A DNA stretch of 64,000 nucleotides from Erpobdella octoculata (GCA_963978895.1 OZ022243.1:10830396-10894395), one strand, 5' to 3'; numbered from the stretch's first letter, positions 24,425-35,685 are shown. Numbers and translations are program-made. Notes: generated by a model from the sequence alone, not told the origin.

Positions 24425-24492
24425 GTAAAAATTACATGTTATGAGGTAACTTTTTGTTATAAGCTATTAAAATAATTTTGCTTTTGGAATAG
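24425..24492 (+). repeat. Duplicated 68-nt intron, copy 3 of 3
   Basis: GT at 24425 and AG at 24492. The following exon has an in-frame TAG 15 bases after the acceptor. Confidence 0.8.
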
Positions 24493-25317
24493 TGGATCAG
24501 CCGGTTTAGCCGGTAAACAAGCGGCGGCGGTTGGATAAAGCTGACACTGAGCAACCGAACCAGCCATCGATAGAATTGTCAGGACTCGAGCTTCCGAAAG
24601 TTGCTCGTGGTCCCAGAAGGCCCAGAAAAACCTGCCGCTTGGACCACTATAAGAAGCTACCGCGAAAATTTTCAGCTATGCTGGAAAAAGAATGAAAAAA
24701 AGTGTAAGTTTCAAAATTTGAGTAAAGAAATCATTTTTGTTTTTAACTTTTTTTTCTTAATTAGTGTTTCTTTCGTGGATTCTCGGTGAAGAGGAGGCTG
24801 GAAAGGCGGTGAAGGAGGGATGCCTCGTTGAAAGCGTGAGTCCGTTTATAGATGTCTCCACAGCCATAACAGAGCCGGAAGTGTCTGAACATCTTCCATT
24901 GTTCAAAGGCCTGTTTGCTGTGGATGCGTGGACCACAGTTTTAGAATTGAGTAAGTTGAAATAACTTTAAAATTGTGTTACAAGTAAACAACAGAAAAAT
25001 AATTTTTAATGTATTCAATTTTTACAGTAAAAACGAAGAAGGAGCATCCAAACTACACCTGTAGAAGAACGTGTCGAAGAGATGCAAACATAGGGGACAC
25101 GATTATGTGTGACTGCTTCCTGCAGTGGGTGCATTTTTTTGCCAGAAAATTAATAAAACACCAACTAGCAGGGCTTTTTTTTGCACCCACTGTCGTGGCA
25201 GTTACAAAATGTTTTGATTTGTTTTATTATTATTATTATTGTTGTGGTTGTTACAAACTTTTCTGTTTGTCTTTTGGATTTGCAAATCAAGTTTACTTGA
25301 AATAAAAGTTTCTTTTG

Positions 25318-25944
25318 AAAAACTCGTTTTTTTCTTTACTTGTTTCATATCAACTGGTTTTGTGCCAGACTAGTAATAAAAAGTGTACTCATGCAATTAG
25401 TTGTAATTTTTTTATTCTCGTTAAATTTATTTACACTATAATGAAAAAAAATTGTCTAAACCTGTAGCACGAGCACACCATAATGACTGGTCGATGTACA
25501 GTTACGTCACGATGACAGCGACGAAATCACCAAAGCAGTTTTTTCAAGCCCGAAAGCGTAACGGGGAAGGGCAAACAGATATTTGCAGGCGCTAGTTAAT
25601 GACGCAAAAAAACTTATACTATTCCAGAAGCGTCGTCGCAAGCTCACTAAAGCATCTATTTTCCAGCAAGTGGCGTAGTTGGTTCACCTTTATTTTTTTG
25701 CATACCACTCTATCTCTAACTTCTTAACATCTCTCTATTTGAGAAGCCTGTTCTCATAAGTTATTCTAGTCCTTCCTAGTCGCTGATTTTGGTTGTCCTA
25801 AAAAATATTCATTAGAAAATAATTACAAAAAAAACCGGCGTGGTTCTGCAAATTATTCATAAAAAATTATTTTTATAAAAAAAACCGCCGTGGTCCTGCA
25901 AAATAATCAGAAAAAAAATTATTACAAAAATGACCGCCAACATA
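25318..25944. other. No gene seen
   Basis: AT-rich sequence downstream of the MULE-like gene, with no convincing frame. Two short repeats of ACCGCCGTGGTCCTGCAAA type appear near 25835-25910. Confidence 0.4.
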
Positions 25945-26300
25945 CATTTCATGCCGGCACAATAGCAATTTTACCGATTATTGCCACGGCGGTACTGCCG
26001 GCTCAGTAGCAATTTTACCGATTATTGCCACGGCGGTACTGCCGCACATTAGCAATTTTACCGATTTTTTCACCGGCGGTACTGCCGGCTCAGTAGCAAT
26101 TTTACCGATTATTGCCACGGCGGTACTGCAGCACATTAGCAATTTTACCGATTTTTTCACCGGCGGTACTGCCGGCTCAGTAGCAATTTTACCTATTATT
26201 TCACCGGCGAGAATGCCGGCTCAGTAGCAATTTCACGGCGGTACTGCCGCCGGTTCAGTAGCAATTTTACCAATTATTTCCACGGCAAACCGCCGGGCAA
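25945..26300. repeat. CCGGCGGTACTGCCGG minisatellite array
   Basis: About seven imperfect units of roughly 45-60 bp, each with GTAGCAATTTTACCGATT and ACGGCGGTACTGCC. Short frames through it are artefacts. Confidence 0.9.
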
Positions 26301-26876
26301 TAGCAACGACCCCCCAAAAAACGCCGTATTTGTATCCATGGTGATAATTTAAATTTTTAAACGACGCTAAAACACTATTAAAACGCAAGGTTGTCCGCAA
26401 AAACAACTGTCATTCGATGCATTAAGTTTATTTCGGTTAAATCATGCTAGCTTAAAGTCATTTTGTTTTCTTGTATTAAGTATTTCCAAACAAACATAAG
26501 ATTACAGTGTCACAATCACATGTGCTCTTTTTAACTCATTGAATCATTTTGTGGTAAACGACCAGCCAGGGCAGCCCCATACGATGTCTCCCCACAACCA
26601 TCCAGGCATCGACACAATTTAAACCGCTGAGTTTCTTGTATTCACATCACTGTGCTAACAATTTGTATTATAATTATTATTAAACAGTTTAAAACTCAAC
26701 ATATGTCAATAAAATTACATTAAGTAATAATGACAAAATCACAGGTGCAGAGTTTATATTTATTAAATTTATAACACATATGTAGTAAAGAAACTTACGA
26801 TTTACTCTAAAAACCACATAAACTTCAGAACAACTCGTCCGACAGTCAAAAACTTGCATTTAAATCAAATCTAAAA

Positions 26877-29800
26877 TCACCAGCGATTATCATATGAACC
26901 TTCACGAACTAATCTCCACTTAGAATTTTCTGGATCTGTCAACTCATTTTTTGGCCCAATGACAGCGACACACGCTTTTGCATCTGCCAAATATTTTTGT
27001 GCCACGGAGATCATCTGGTCTTTCGTGGTGTCTTTGATTCTTTGACGAAATTCTGCAAACTGGTCTTCAGTTATGCCTCTGAAAAAGAGTCGAAGTCCCT
27101 GGTTTCCGGGGCTTATCGGTCGATCCACCGACGAAAAGACTGACAGTTTTGCTTCATTTACATCTTGATCTGTGAACTTTCCGTTGATGGCCCAGTCGAT
27201 TGATTTCGTGAAACTCTCGAGAGTTTTTAATAAGTTTGGGTCTCTGTAGGAGAAAAATTGAAAAACATTTGGACTGGCTTCTGCCCCGCCGCCATATGCT
27301 CCACCCATTTCTCTTATTTCTCGATGAAGGAACTTTGACGAAAGAGTTTTACCAAGGACGTGCAGAGGTGCATAATGAGGATGAGCAAAAGGTACGGTCA
27401 AAAAAGACTTGCCGATGTGGTTGTATTGCAATGGATACTGATGGTGGACTTTACGTTTGAAAGCACAGTCCTTATATCTATAGTACACAATGTCATTAGT
27501 AATAGCAAAATCTTTTCCATAAAAGCTGAAATTTTTAGGTGTTTTGGTAATACCACACCTAACCAGATCAATGTGAAAGCTCTCCAGTCCCTGAAGAGCT
27601 GTGTCCATGACATCACCTCTAGCAATCAGAGAAGCCCTCATGTGTCTGGCACTTGAAAGCAAAACATGCTCGGCTATTCTATTAATTGTAGATAGAAGGC
27701 GATCTACCATTTCAGGATCAAAAGGAAGTGATGGATATTTTTCTGGAGATGAAACATGGGACACCAATTTTTTGATGAATTCCAGCTGGCTGAAACCTTC
27801 AAGATTTTCTTTGTATTCAAATGTGTGACCGAGTTTGAAAGCAGAATAACTCATTGCGAACCTGTGCCCAGAAGACAAAAGTTCAGACGCACCCTCGGCC
27901 GCAAGGGACGTTAGGAGAGTGAAAACTCGATCGCGATCAGTCAGAGCAAGAGACACAAAAATATCTGACCAGATTTTAAACATGTCTTTGAGATTTCGCT
28001 CCAGACAATAGGAAGAAAATGCTACCGACCTCTGAGATACTTCTGGCTTGTTAGGGTGATGGGTAACCAAGGGAGAAACCTGTAGGCCCCCAGTTTTTAA
28101 GTCAATCATCTCGGACTGCTGACGATAGTCCATGCCTCCAGCACCCATTTTTGTCACAATGTGGCAAAACAAGGGCAGGTGCTTTTCCAGATTATTCGGC
28201 AAGGTAGATACATCGCAAACCATGTTCAAGTAGACGACACCATTTGTCGGTTGAATGCACGTCTGGACAGGGATGGTGGATCGCACTTTGACCTTTTCTG
28301 TGTGAGTTTTGCTTTTATCTTTGTTTCTGTCGAGGAGAATCCTTTCTACGGCGACTCTGTCGTGATCCCGAGGCACGTCACTGATCTGAAGCGACGGCAG
28401 GCAGGAAAGGTCTTCTGGAGTGGATTGGATTCTGGCCAGCTCAAGTCCATGGGTATAGATCTGCAGGATTACAACATTCAGAACTTTATTGATTTCTTTA
28501 TAGATGCAAAAGAATTTATTATTATTATTTTTTCTAAAATTAATATACCCCCATATTTACATCATCATTCAAACAATCTAAAACCGTCGATATCACCACA
28601 ACTAACCTCATTTTACATTTACATCACCTTTCTCACAGGGTGGCTAAAACTATTGATATCACCACCACTAACCTCTTTTTTCTTGACATCAGACAAACTT
28701 GAAACCATCGCCTCAAGTCTTTCTGCCTCTAGCTTCTTGCTCTTCTCCAGGTAATCAGGGTCAGGCTCAGAGACAAGGATGAGTTTGTGTTGGTTATCCT
28801 TGAAGTACTTCTTCGCCAGATCTTGGAGGTATCCTGGATTCAAAGCCAATCTGCGCTTGAGCTCTTCCACGTGCTTTTCAATCTTAAGATGCAGAAAGAT
28901 AAAGAGTTAACTGTCATTCACAACTTACAAATCTATATAATGAACTGAGGATGGTTTATACAAAATATTAAACAAAATTGATCTTAAAATGCTTCAAACA
29001 TTTTCATCGTTTGTAATAGAAGAATTTAGAAGATCGGCAAAGAATTCAGATGAATTATTTTTTCGACATTTGAATAACAAAAAAATTCACTAACTTGAAG
29101 CAAATGAACGGGATCCGCACCGTGGTTCCACGCGGGAATGACCGAGAGAACGAAATTGAGACCGAACCTAACGATCGAAAAAAACAATTAAAATTAAATA
29201 TAATTAATTCGTTTAATTGTAAACATTTTAACCTTACCTCTGCAATCTTAAAGAAGGCCATAAAGCTAATCCGCTAACATTTATAAATTCTATTTTGCCA
29301 TAAATTAACACCGTCACTAACCTCTCTGACTGATGCTTCAATGACAGCTCTATCTTGTGCATGAGTGCTTCTATTCTCCTCTCTTCGAAACCTTCTTCCA
29401 TCACTCTGTCTATCGTTCGCTCGACTAGTTTCACCACTTTATCGACGTCGGACCTGTGGCAAGCGAATTCAGGCTACCGTCAACTTATACAGCTAGAAAG
29501 ATAATGCTGTTCGGGGTAGTTTTACAATTTAACGAACACGCAAAATATATGATTTCTAGTGATAACTCGTCAGAAATTAAGCAATGACGATTAAGGAACC
29601 ACTTACAGAAAATTTCTAACATACATCAAAAAATAATTAGAAATGATGTATGCCAACTATCATCACGAATTAAGCTACTTCAGCTTAAATGAGACAGTAG
29701 CGATGTTGTATTGTAAAAATATCACACCCGCGAATAGTAAACAAAAGATGTATAAGTTACAATAACGATGAAAGTTTTTGTCATCCTAATTATTATGCTT

Positions 29801-32140
29801 CTTCAATTATTTTTTTATTGATTTTTTCAATTTGGCTTTAAATTTGTTTGAAGCAGGCAAATTTTATTTTGTTCTCTTTCACAATGCCTTTTCCAAGACA
29901 AGTCTTGCTCGAAGGCAAGAAAGAGTACTTGCAGAGGCAGCCATTTATAGGCGCCTACCCTTTTAGCTATGAGAGTGAACTCCTTGCTTAAGGGAGTTAC
30001 GCTGGTGACGCCGGAGAGATTCTAACTGTCGACCCAACGATCGACAGGCAAACGCTCTGCCACCAGCGCGGTATTGATCTTCCCAACTTCAAAACGTTTG
30101 CGGACATGCCACGGAATTATTAAACAAGTAAAAGTTAATACAAATTAAAAACATGCTTTTAAGAAAGCTGAGAATTTTATAGCGACATCATATCGTAAAG
30201 ATATTGAATGGTAAACAAAAGATCTTTGTAGTTACTATAACGATGAAACATTTTTATCTTTATCATATGCTTCTTTAATTTATTTTTTAAGAATTATTGT
30301 TTTATATATTTTATATTTGTTTAATTAAACTATACATTTTTTTGAAGTAGGTAAATTCAAAATGTCAGCGGACATCCGGACAAGTGAAAGTTAATAAAAG
30401 CATGTAATGATACGAAACCAACTTGTTCACTCTTTGAAGACCAACAGAGAAACTCGTATCTCTCGTCTGATTGTTGTAGCCTGTTCCAGGTGAGTAATCA
30501 GATCCGAGACCTGACACACGTGAGAGAAAAAGTCAATAAAGATAACAACAAGAAAAACAATTAAGAAATGCATAATCTACATCAGTTGCGAAAATTGTGT
30601 GTTAAAAAATCTCTGCATTATGTTCATTTCAACTTAATGCCTTTGCGAATCATTCCAAACCCACAGGAGTTCAAACACCCGGTCTTCCAACTTCTCCATC
30701 TACACCATAAATAAAAAATGTTTACATCGATACCTGACTCAATAAGAGCTTGATAGAATGGAGCTTTTTCTCCATCAACGAGAAGATTGCAAAGCAACGA
30801 AACGTCAAAACTCTCCTGGAGATCTGTTACATCACACAGCAAGTGATTTACCTTAAATCATTTCAAATCAACATAATTATTTGATAAAATATTTTTATTT
30901 CTTACTTTATTCTTTCAATACAGAAAATTTTATTTTGATATAAATCCAACATCTAGCAACAAAAAAACTTCAGCTGATTAGACAATTTATTTTTAAAAAA
31001 TATGGAAATAATTAACCATTAATGGTCACTACTATACAAAAATACTAAAAATGACATTGCGTTTTCGCAACCGTAATCGTTAATGGGTTAATGCAAGCAT
31101 TCATTAGAACAATGTTCTGAATTGCTAATTTAAAATAAAACTCATTTAAATTAAAATAAACCCACAGAAACTATGCTTCCTTTCTGTGGATCAGGATTTA
31201 AGCAATCGACCGGGCAGGAGATGTGAGCAACCTTAGGGGAAGACCACCTGATTTCAGGGGATACCAAAGTTTCAACTGGTTGATGATGGAATTTGGATAA
31301 TGTAGTTTTGTTAATTGACTCCAGATGGCGCTCCAGAGGTAGATCACCGTAGGTAAAAAATCGCGAATTGGAGGGATGATAGTGATGTTGATGGAATGCT
31401 TTTAGTTGTTTCCAGGTAAGATCAGGAATACATTTTGGGTCTCCCCCTGACACAACTCCGTATGTCCCTGATGGGTAGAGAAGATTTTGTGCAGCTTGAC
31501 TGTACACTTGGTGAGGATCGCCGAATACACCCTTCATTTCATTGTAAACTACACCTTTAAGAACTATCGGTGTGTTAGCATCGTCAACTTTTTCGTGCTC
31601 CAGACGCCAACCCTCTTGGTTGAAATCGGTTTGCCTCAAGCGAGGATGAAATACAGCATCCAAATAGACTGCTAACAGGTTTTCAAAGTCTTTAGGATTT
31701 TGGCTCGAAAAAGGGTACATTGTCCAATCACTGGCCGTAAAAGCGTTCATAAAGGTCGACAATGATCTGTTGTACATTTTGAAAAACGGATCTCTGACAG
31801 GAAACTTGTCTGATCCACAAAGAGAGACATGCTCTAGAATGTGCGGCACGCCTGTACTGTCACGAGGAGTTGTACGTTAAGCTACAGCAAACACATTGTC
31901 ACTGTCTTTTCTGCTGATATGCAAATGTTCAGCTCCAGTTTTGTGTACTAGCTGAACCGCCGTGAGGTCAAACTCTTTGATTGGTACTACACGAGTGACC
32001 GTATAATTGTGCAGGTGATCACCTGGTTTCAGAGAAATCTCATTCGGTGAAGTATTTCTTAAAGCAGAAGTATTTACGCTACGCACAAACGAAGACAAGT
32101 TGGGAAAACGCGACATTTTGCTATAGTAAAGTCGCGACAT
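26877..32140 (-). CDS. PITRM1: Presequence protease (PITRM1/PreP), seven exons, one in-frame TAA
   Basis: This M16C zinc metallopeptidase degrades cleaved targeting peptides and other unstructured peptides in the mitochondrial matrix. Exons on the minus strand: 32140-31166, 30851-30734, 30510-30423, 29453-29322, 29167-29095, 28882-28673 and 28460-26877. Total 3180 nt, and all phases join. The N-terminus (MSRLYYSKMSRFPNLSSFVR) is basic, serine-rich and acid-free, as expected of a mitochondrial presequence; a second ATG lies at 32116. The inverted zinc motif HILEH is residues 100-104, followed by CGSDKFPVRDPFFKM, EGWRLEHE and YNEMKG. The last exon holds EIREMGGAYGGGA and the C-terminal inactive-like domain. 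The length of about 1059 codons matches the family. The one defect is TAA at codon 88 (31877-31879), where relatives carry a residue before RTTPRDSTGVPHILEH. It may be a sequencing error, an allele or a pseudogene-making mutation. Confidence 0.93.
28577..28675 (-). repeat. Duplicated 5' splice-site segment in PITRM1 intron 6
   Basis: The true donor after exon 6 (GAG|GTTAGTGG, exon edge 28673) and a second GAG|GTTAGTTG at about 28607 lie in two direct copies of a 33-bp segment sharing GTTAGT-GTGGTGATATC. The inner copy would act as an alternative donor. Confidence 0.55.
29880..30115 (-). mobile_element. tRNA-derived SINE in a PITRM1 intron
   Basis: On the minus strand a tRNA-like head (about 30085-30015) starts GCGCTGGTGGCAGAGCG and ends CGGCGTCACCAGC. 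The complementary GCTGGTG/CACCAGC ends mimic an acceptor stem. A body with GGCGCCTATAAATGGCTGCC follows, also present at 50250-50275. The intron lies between exons 3 and 4 of PITRM1. Confidence 0.6.
31877..31879 (-). other. In-frame TAA in PITRM1 exon 1
   Basis: The codons read GTA GCT TAA CGT ACA ACT. The flanking residues FAVA and RTTPRDSTG are conserved on both sides in the same frame, so it is neither a frameshift nor an intron. A single substitution from a Leu (TTA) or Ser (TCA) codon would explain it. A conserved Phe codon would need two changes. Confidence 0.9.
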
Positions 32141-32474
32141 TTCGCTATAGTTGCATTGCAATATACTTAAAAACTTGAATCAGTGTTTACTTTTGACTAA
32201 CACAACACATAGTAAAAACAGGACATAATTGAATACTTTAAGTTTCCGTAAAAAAACAAAATATAATTTTTCTGTTTTTACCAATGCTTTTTGTAAGATG
32301 AAGATGATTTATCTTACGTATTTTCATAGTATTTGTTTATTTTATTTTATTATGTGTGCATATTTTGGTTGTGTTGAAACAATAGTCATTTATGTATGAA
32401 TGTATCTGTGTGTATATGTGTGTATATGTGTGTATATATATGTATTAGGGATGTCACGGGTAGTACTTTTTGGA

Positions 32475-32710
32475 GTTTTCGGGTTCGGGTTCGGGTTCGG
32501 GTTTGTGAAACTAGAGTTTTCGGGTTCGGGTTCGGGTTCGGGTTTGTGAAACTAGAGTTTTCGGGTTCGGGTTCGGGTTCGGGTTTGTAAAACTCGAGTT
32601 TTCGGGTTCGAGTTCGGGTTCGGGTTTGTGAAACTCAAGTTTTCGGGTTCGGGTTCGGGTTCGGGTTTGTAGTTTTCCAAAAACCGGGTTCGGGTTCGGG
32701 TTCGGGTACT
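32475..32710 (+). repeat. TTCGGG hexamer array, left
   Basis: Blocks of four TTCGGG units separated by TTTGTGAAACTAGAGTT-like spacers. Frames through it give artefactual Gly-Phe or Arg-Val repeats. Confidence 0.9.
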
Positions 32711-32867
32711 GGCTTATGATTTCAAATTCCCGGATTGATTTTAAATTACCTAGTGTATATACATATACAAACAAGAGCGATCAATTCATCCATTGGACAT
32801 TACACGTATTGAATAAACTCTAACAAGTTATTTTTTTAGCTTTCCAAATAATGTGATTTCTTTGGCC

Positions 32868-33490
32868 GAAGGAGCCTTATTATTTTAGTTCATTCGCGGC
32901 TCAGTCCGGCCAGATAATCAGGCGGATTAGTGGTCTAGCTTACACACTCACCAATAAAATGACCTATTTGTGTTATTTGTTACGCAAAGGTGATAATACA
33001 AAACTTGTATGGCTTGCAATTAGTATAATACGTTACCGCTTAAATTATTGTAATTTATTAATTTGTTTCGCTGCTCGGTCCGGTCGGGTAATCAGGCGGA
33101 TTAGTGTTCTAGCTTACACATTTGCCAATAAAATGACTGTGACGCATAGATCATTTATAGACTTTGCCAGTTAAAGTTTAGGATTATGCAAGATTATCTT
33201 TATAACAAAGGGTCTTTGTTATATCAGAAGAACTTTGAATATATGAATGAATAAATATAAGGTTATATAACTGAAGTAAAAAGTTTAGAGTCATACCTAT
33301 CCGCGATTTTTTCGACCGAAGGAGGCTTAATTATTTTAGTTCGTTCGCGGCTCGGTCCGTCTGATAATCAAACGGATTAGTGGTCTAGCTTACACACTCA
33401 CCAATAAAATGACGTATTTGTGTTATTTGTTACGCAAAGGTGATAATACAAAACTTCTACGGCTCGGGATTAGTATAATATGTTACTTCA
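32868..33490 (+). repeat. Three-copy internal repeat
   Basis: The segment with GGCCGAAGGAG, TTCGCGGCTCAGTCCG and GCTTACACACTCACCAATAAAATGAC occurs at 32868-33030 and 33308-33490, about 440 bp apart. A shorter, more diverged copy lies at 33060-33145. Confidence 0.7.
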
Positions 33491-33594
33491 ACAAAACTTG
33501 TAATTTATCACTTTAGACGAAGACCCTCTTTTGTGGTGGAAAGATAACAGAACAAACTTTCCAAATTTAGCGGTGATCGCTAAACGCTACTTGG

Positions 33595-33770
33595 AACTCC
33601 GCCTTGCATTTGCAAGCCAGTCCCAAGCCTGGAGAAAGGAGGAGGGAAAAGTTAAAAGGATCAAATTATGATCCACGACTGGAAGTACTTAGGTGCTTCT
33701 GACACAGTCGTTTCAGTCTTAAAACACTTGGTGTAAAGGACTATAAACTATTATAAAAAAAACGCTACCT
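33595..33770 (+). mobile_element. Short retroposon (family X), near complete
   Basis: It starts near ACTCCGCCTTGCATTTGCAA and ends with CTTAAAACACTTGGTGTAAA, ACTATAAACTATTAT and an A-rich tail. Relatives are at about 38400-38640, 50085-50470 (interrupted) and 62815-62876 (3' end only, with a target duplication). Confidence 0.55.
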
Positions 33771-34029
33771 GGCGGCCCCAGTTACCAGCGTTCCATCGGA
33801 ACAGTTGTTCAGTGGTGCTGCAATTATTTATGAACCGCTAAGGAACCGATTATCAGGCAAGACAGCAGAAAAACTGTTGTTTATGAAGTAAAACTTGCCT
33901 GAAATCGGTTCCTAATACTATTTCATTTTTATTAAACTAGAAAAGTTATGAAAACTCTGTTTGTGTTGCTATTTTTAAAACTGGAATAAATATTTATTTA
34001 CTAAAAAAATTTATTTGTTCACAACTCCA

Positions 34030-34290
34030 AGTTCGGGTATTAGGCTTATAAATTTTCGGGTTCGAGTTCGGGTTCGGGTATCAAGTTTTCACATTTTCGG
34101 GTTCGAGTTCGGGTTCGGGTATCAAGTTTTCGCATTTTCGGGTTCGAGTTCGGGTTCGGGTATCAAGTTTTCACATTTTCGGGTTCGGGTTCGGGTTCGG
34201 GTATCAAATTTTCACACTTTCGGGTTCGAGTTCGGGTTCGGGTATCAGAAAAAGACCGGGTAGTACCGAACTCGGGTTCGGGTTCGGGTA
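34030..34290 (+). repeat. TTCGGG hexamer array, right
   Basis: TTCGGGTTCGAGTTCGGG blocks spaced by TATCAAGTTTTCACATTT. The array has the same orientation as the left array rather than being inverted. Confidence 0.9.
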
Positions 34291-34305
34291 CCCGTGACAT
34301 CCCTA

Positions 34306-34520
34306 ATATGTATATATATATGTATATGTGTGTATATATGTATATTTGTGCTCCTGTGACATTGTGTGTGCGTATAATTTTTGTATCATTAGTGTATATA
34401 TGTGTATATGTGTGTTTGAGTGTATATATACATGGATGGATGTATGTATATGTATGTATGTGTATATATATATGTATATATATATATGTATATATATGCG
34501 TGTATATATATATATAATTG
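34306..34520. repeat. TATG/TATA-rich microsatellite
   Basis: Low-complexity TA, TG and TATG repeats, the continuation of the tract at 32390-32445 that was split by the hAT-like insertion. Confidence 0.8.
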
Positions 34521-34764
34521 GTATTGGTCTTTTTCCTTTTTGTGGTCCTCAGTAGAAAAAGTAAGGTTGTTGAGTAGAGAAATTGGAATTATCAAAAGAT
34601 TTTGTCAGAACCGGGTTAACTTCTGCAAAGTGAGATAAGTCAGTTTAGAGTCAAGAATAGGATTATATTCAAGGAAGAATAATAAAGTTAACATAAATTC
34701 GAGAAATAACTTCGACTTTAACGTTACGAATCGCTAGAAAGCATATTCCTCTACGTTTACACTT

Positions 34765-35090
34765 TTATTAACTCGTCGTCTCTGTTTCTCTGTCTGTCTG
34801 TTTCTCTGCCTGTTTCAAATCTTGCAATCAATTTTTGAGTCACTTCCTGATGATAGATTTTTTTTCAAATTTTGCATACATGCTCAAAATAGAAGACAAT
34901 GCAATATTCAATTATTAGTTTTACAATAAGTCAATTAATTTAGTTAATTTTAATTAATTTCGATATAATTAAGATATTTCGACTTTAATATAAAATAAAA
35001 GAGTAATATAAGAAAAAATTGATTGCAAAATTTGTGTTTTAATTACATATAAGAGCATTGGTTTTAAAAATTCGTTTTTAATTTATTTGT
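34765..35090 (+). repeat. Dispersed repeat, copy 2 (partner at 2990)
   Basis: Matches 2990-3210 from ATTAACTCGTCGTCTCTG to AATTAATTTCG. A second similarity, GGTTTTAAAAATTCGTTTTT, matches about 3480-3510. Confidence 0.55.
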
Positions 35091-35187
35091 TTTAAATAAA
35101 TTTTATATTAAATTTAATTAACATTATTATTAATTGCACTACAATTAACATAGATCTAAAATTAATTGTAAACAAACCACCCGGGAC

Positions 35188-35685
35188 CACTGATCTCTAT
35201 AATATAACTGGATTGCGCTTAGCCCATTATTTCAATAGAAATGTTGTCGCCAGTTTGCCGCCATGTTACCAATCCAGCCGTCGTGTTTACGTCGGTCGTC
35301 GCATGATATACGAACAATTAGGGGGTTTTAATTAAATTAAACTATTTTACTTGAAAATAAAATTTGTTATTTAGTTATTCGGTATTTTTAACATTTTTTT
35401 ACTACGGTCATTATGATAGTTATTCGGTAACACATGCAAAAGATTTGGCAGTCACACAGATGAAACGCGCTGCAGATCACCGCAAGAAAATCGCTCCGCT
35501 ATGAAATGACTGTTTTGCTCCCTTATATTGTCTATTAAAGCAATTACAAGCAGCGCAATTCGGCATTTTTAAACTTCTAAAAAGATTCCGTCAATAGCAT
35601 CAGATAGTTGGCTTTCCAAAATGGCGACCAGCGGCGACTCCCAGACAGGTCTAAGCGCAATCCAGTTATATTATAGAGATCAGTG
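35188..35685. mobile_element. 498-bp MITE with 35-bp TIRs and 8-bp target duplication
   Basis: The terminal inverted repeats start CACTGATCTCTATAATATAA and continue with CTGGATTGCGCTTAG, perfectly matched by eye over about 35 bp. The flanking duplication is CCCGGGAC (35180-35187 and 35686-35693). The interior contains no frame. An 8-bp duplication places it near hAT or P superfamily elements. Confidence 0.9.

Larger units (their letters stand above)
23958..25217 (+). pseudogene. C-terminal part of a MULE-type transposon protein with PHD-like finger
   Basis: The best model has six exons: up to 24147, 24216-24272, 24341-24424, 24493 to about 24698, about 24766-24949 and 25028-25217. The protein has a helical YEKYLATFRVLQNC segment, a basic GPRRPRKTCRLDHYKK stretch, LSWILGEEEA, then EHPNYTCRRTCRR and IMCDCFLQWVHF. 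The last phrase is a PHD-like zinc finger completed by CQKIN and FFCTHC only after a +1 shift in the T7 run at 25134-25140. In-frame stops also occur near 24508 (TAG) and 24692 (TGA). This combination is known from MULE/SWIM transposon proteins of animals. The MULE catalytic domain is absent upstream. A polyadenylation signal AATAAA lies near 25301. The gene is broken unless errors are corrected. Confidence 0.5.
22429..26466 (+). mobile_element. Probable MULE-like element bracketed by minisatellites and direct repeats
   Basis: Two diverged direct copies of an approximately 90-bp segment (22429-22525 and 26370-26466), both ending in TTTAAAGTCATTTTG, flank the region. Just inside each lies a minisatellite with GCAATTTTACCGATTATT and GGCGGTACTGCCGG. 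Between them is a spliced gene remnant typical of SWIM/MULE transposons. No clean TIR was identified, so the outer limits are tentative. Confidence 0.4.
32446..34305. mobile_element. hAT-like element with TTCGGG arrays and 8-bp target duplication
   Basis: The TIR is TAGGGATGTCACGGGTA at both ends. The flanking direct repeat is ATATGTAT (32438-32445 and 34306-34313). Arrays of TTCGGG hexamers lie just inside both ends (32475-32710 and 34030-34290). There is no transposase. The centre holds three diverged copies of a CGGATTAGTGGTCTAGCTTA segment (32868-33030, 33060-33145, 33308-33490) and a retroposon at 33595-33770. Confidence 0.8.

Noticed and set aside
25945..26300. CRISPR-like array
   Set aside because: Units are imperfect, spacers are not unique, and the genome is animal. 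It is a minisatellite.
31861..31890. A tiny intron of about 29 nt that would remove the PITRM1 TAA
   Set aside because: It would delete the conserved RTTPRDS residues and is too short to splice. The frame is continuous on both sides.
32475..34290. Interstitial telomere made of TTCGGG repeats
   Set aside because: The hexamers lie inside a mobile element bounded by TIRs and a target duplication, with spacers between blocks.
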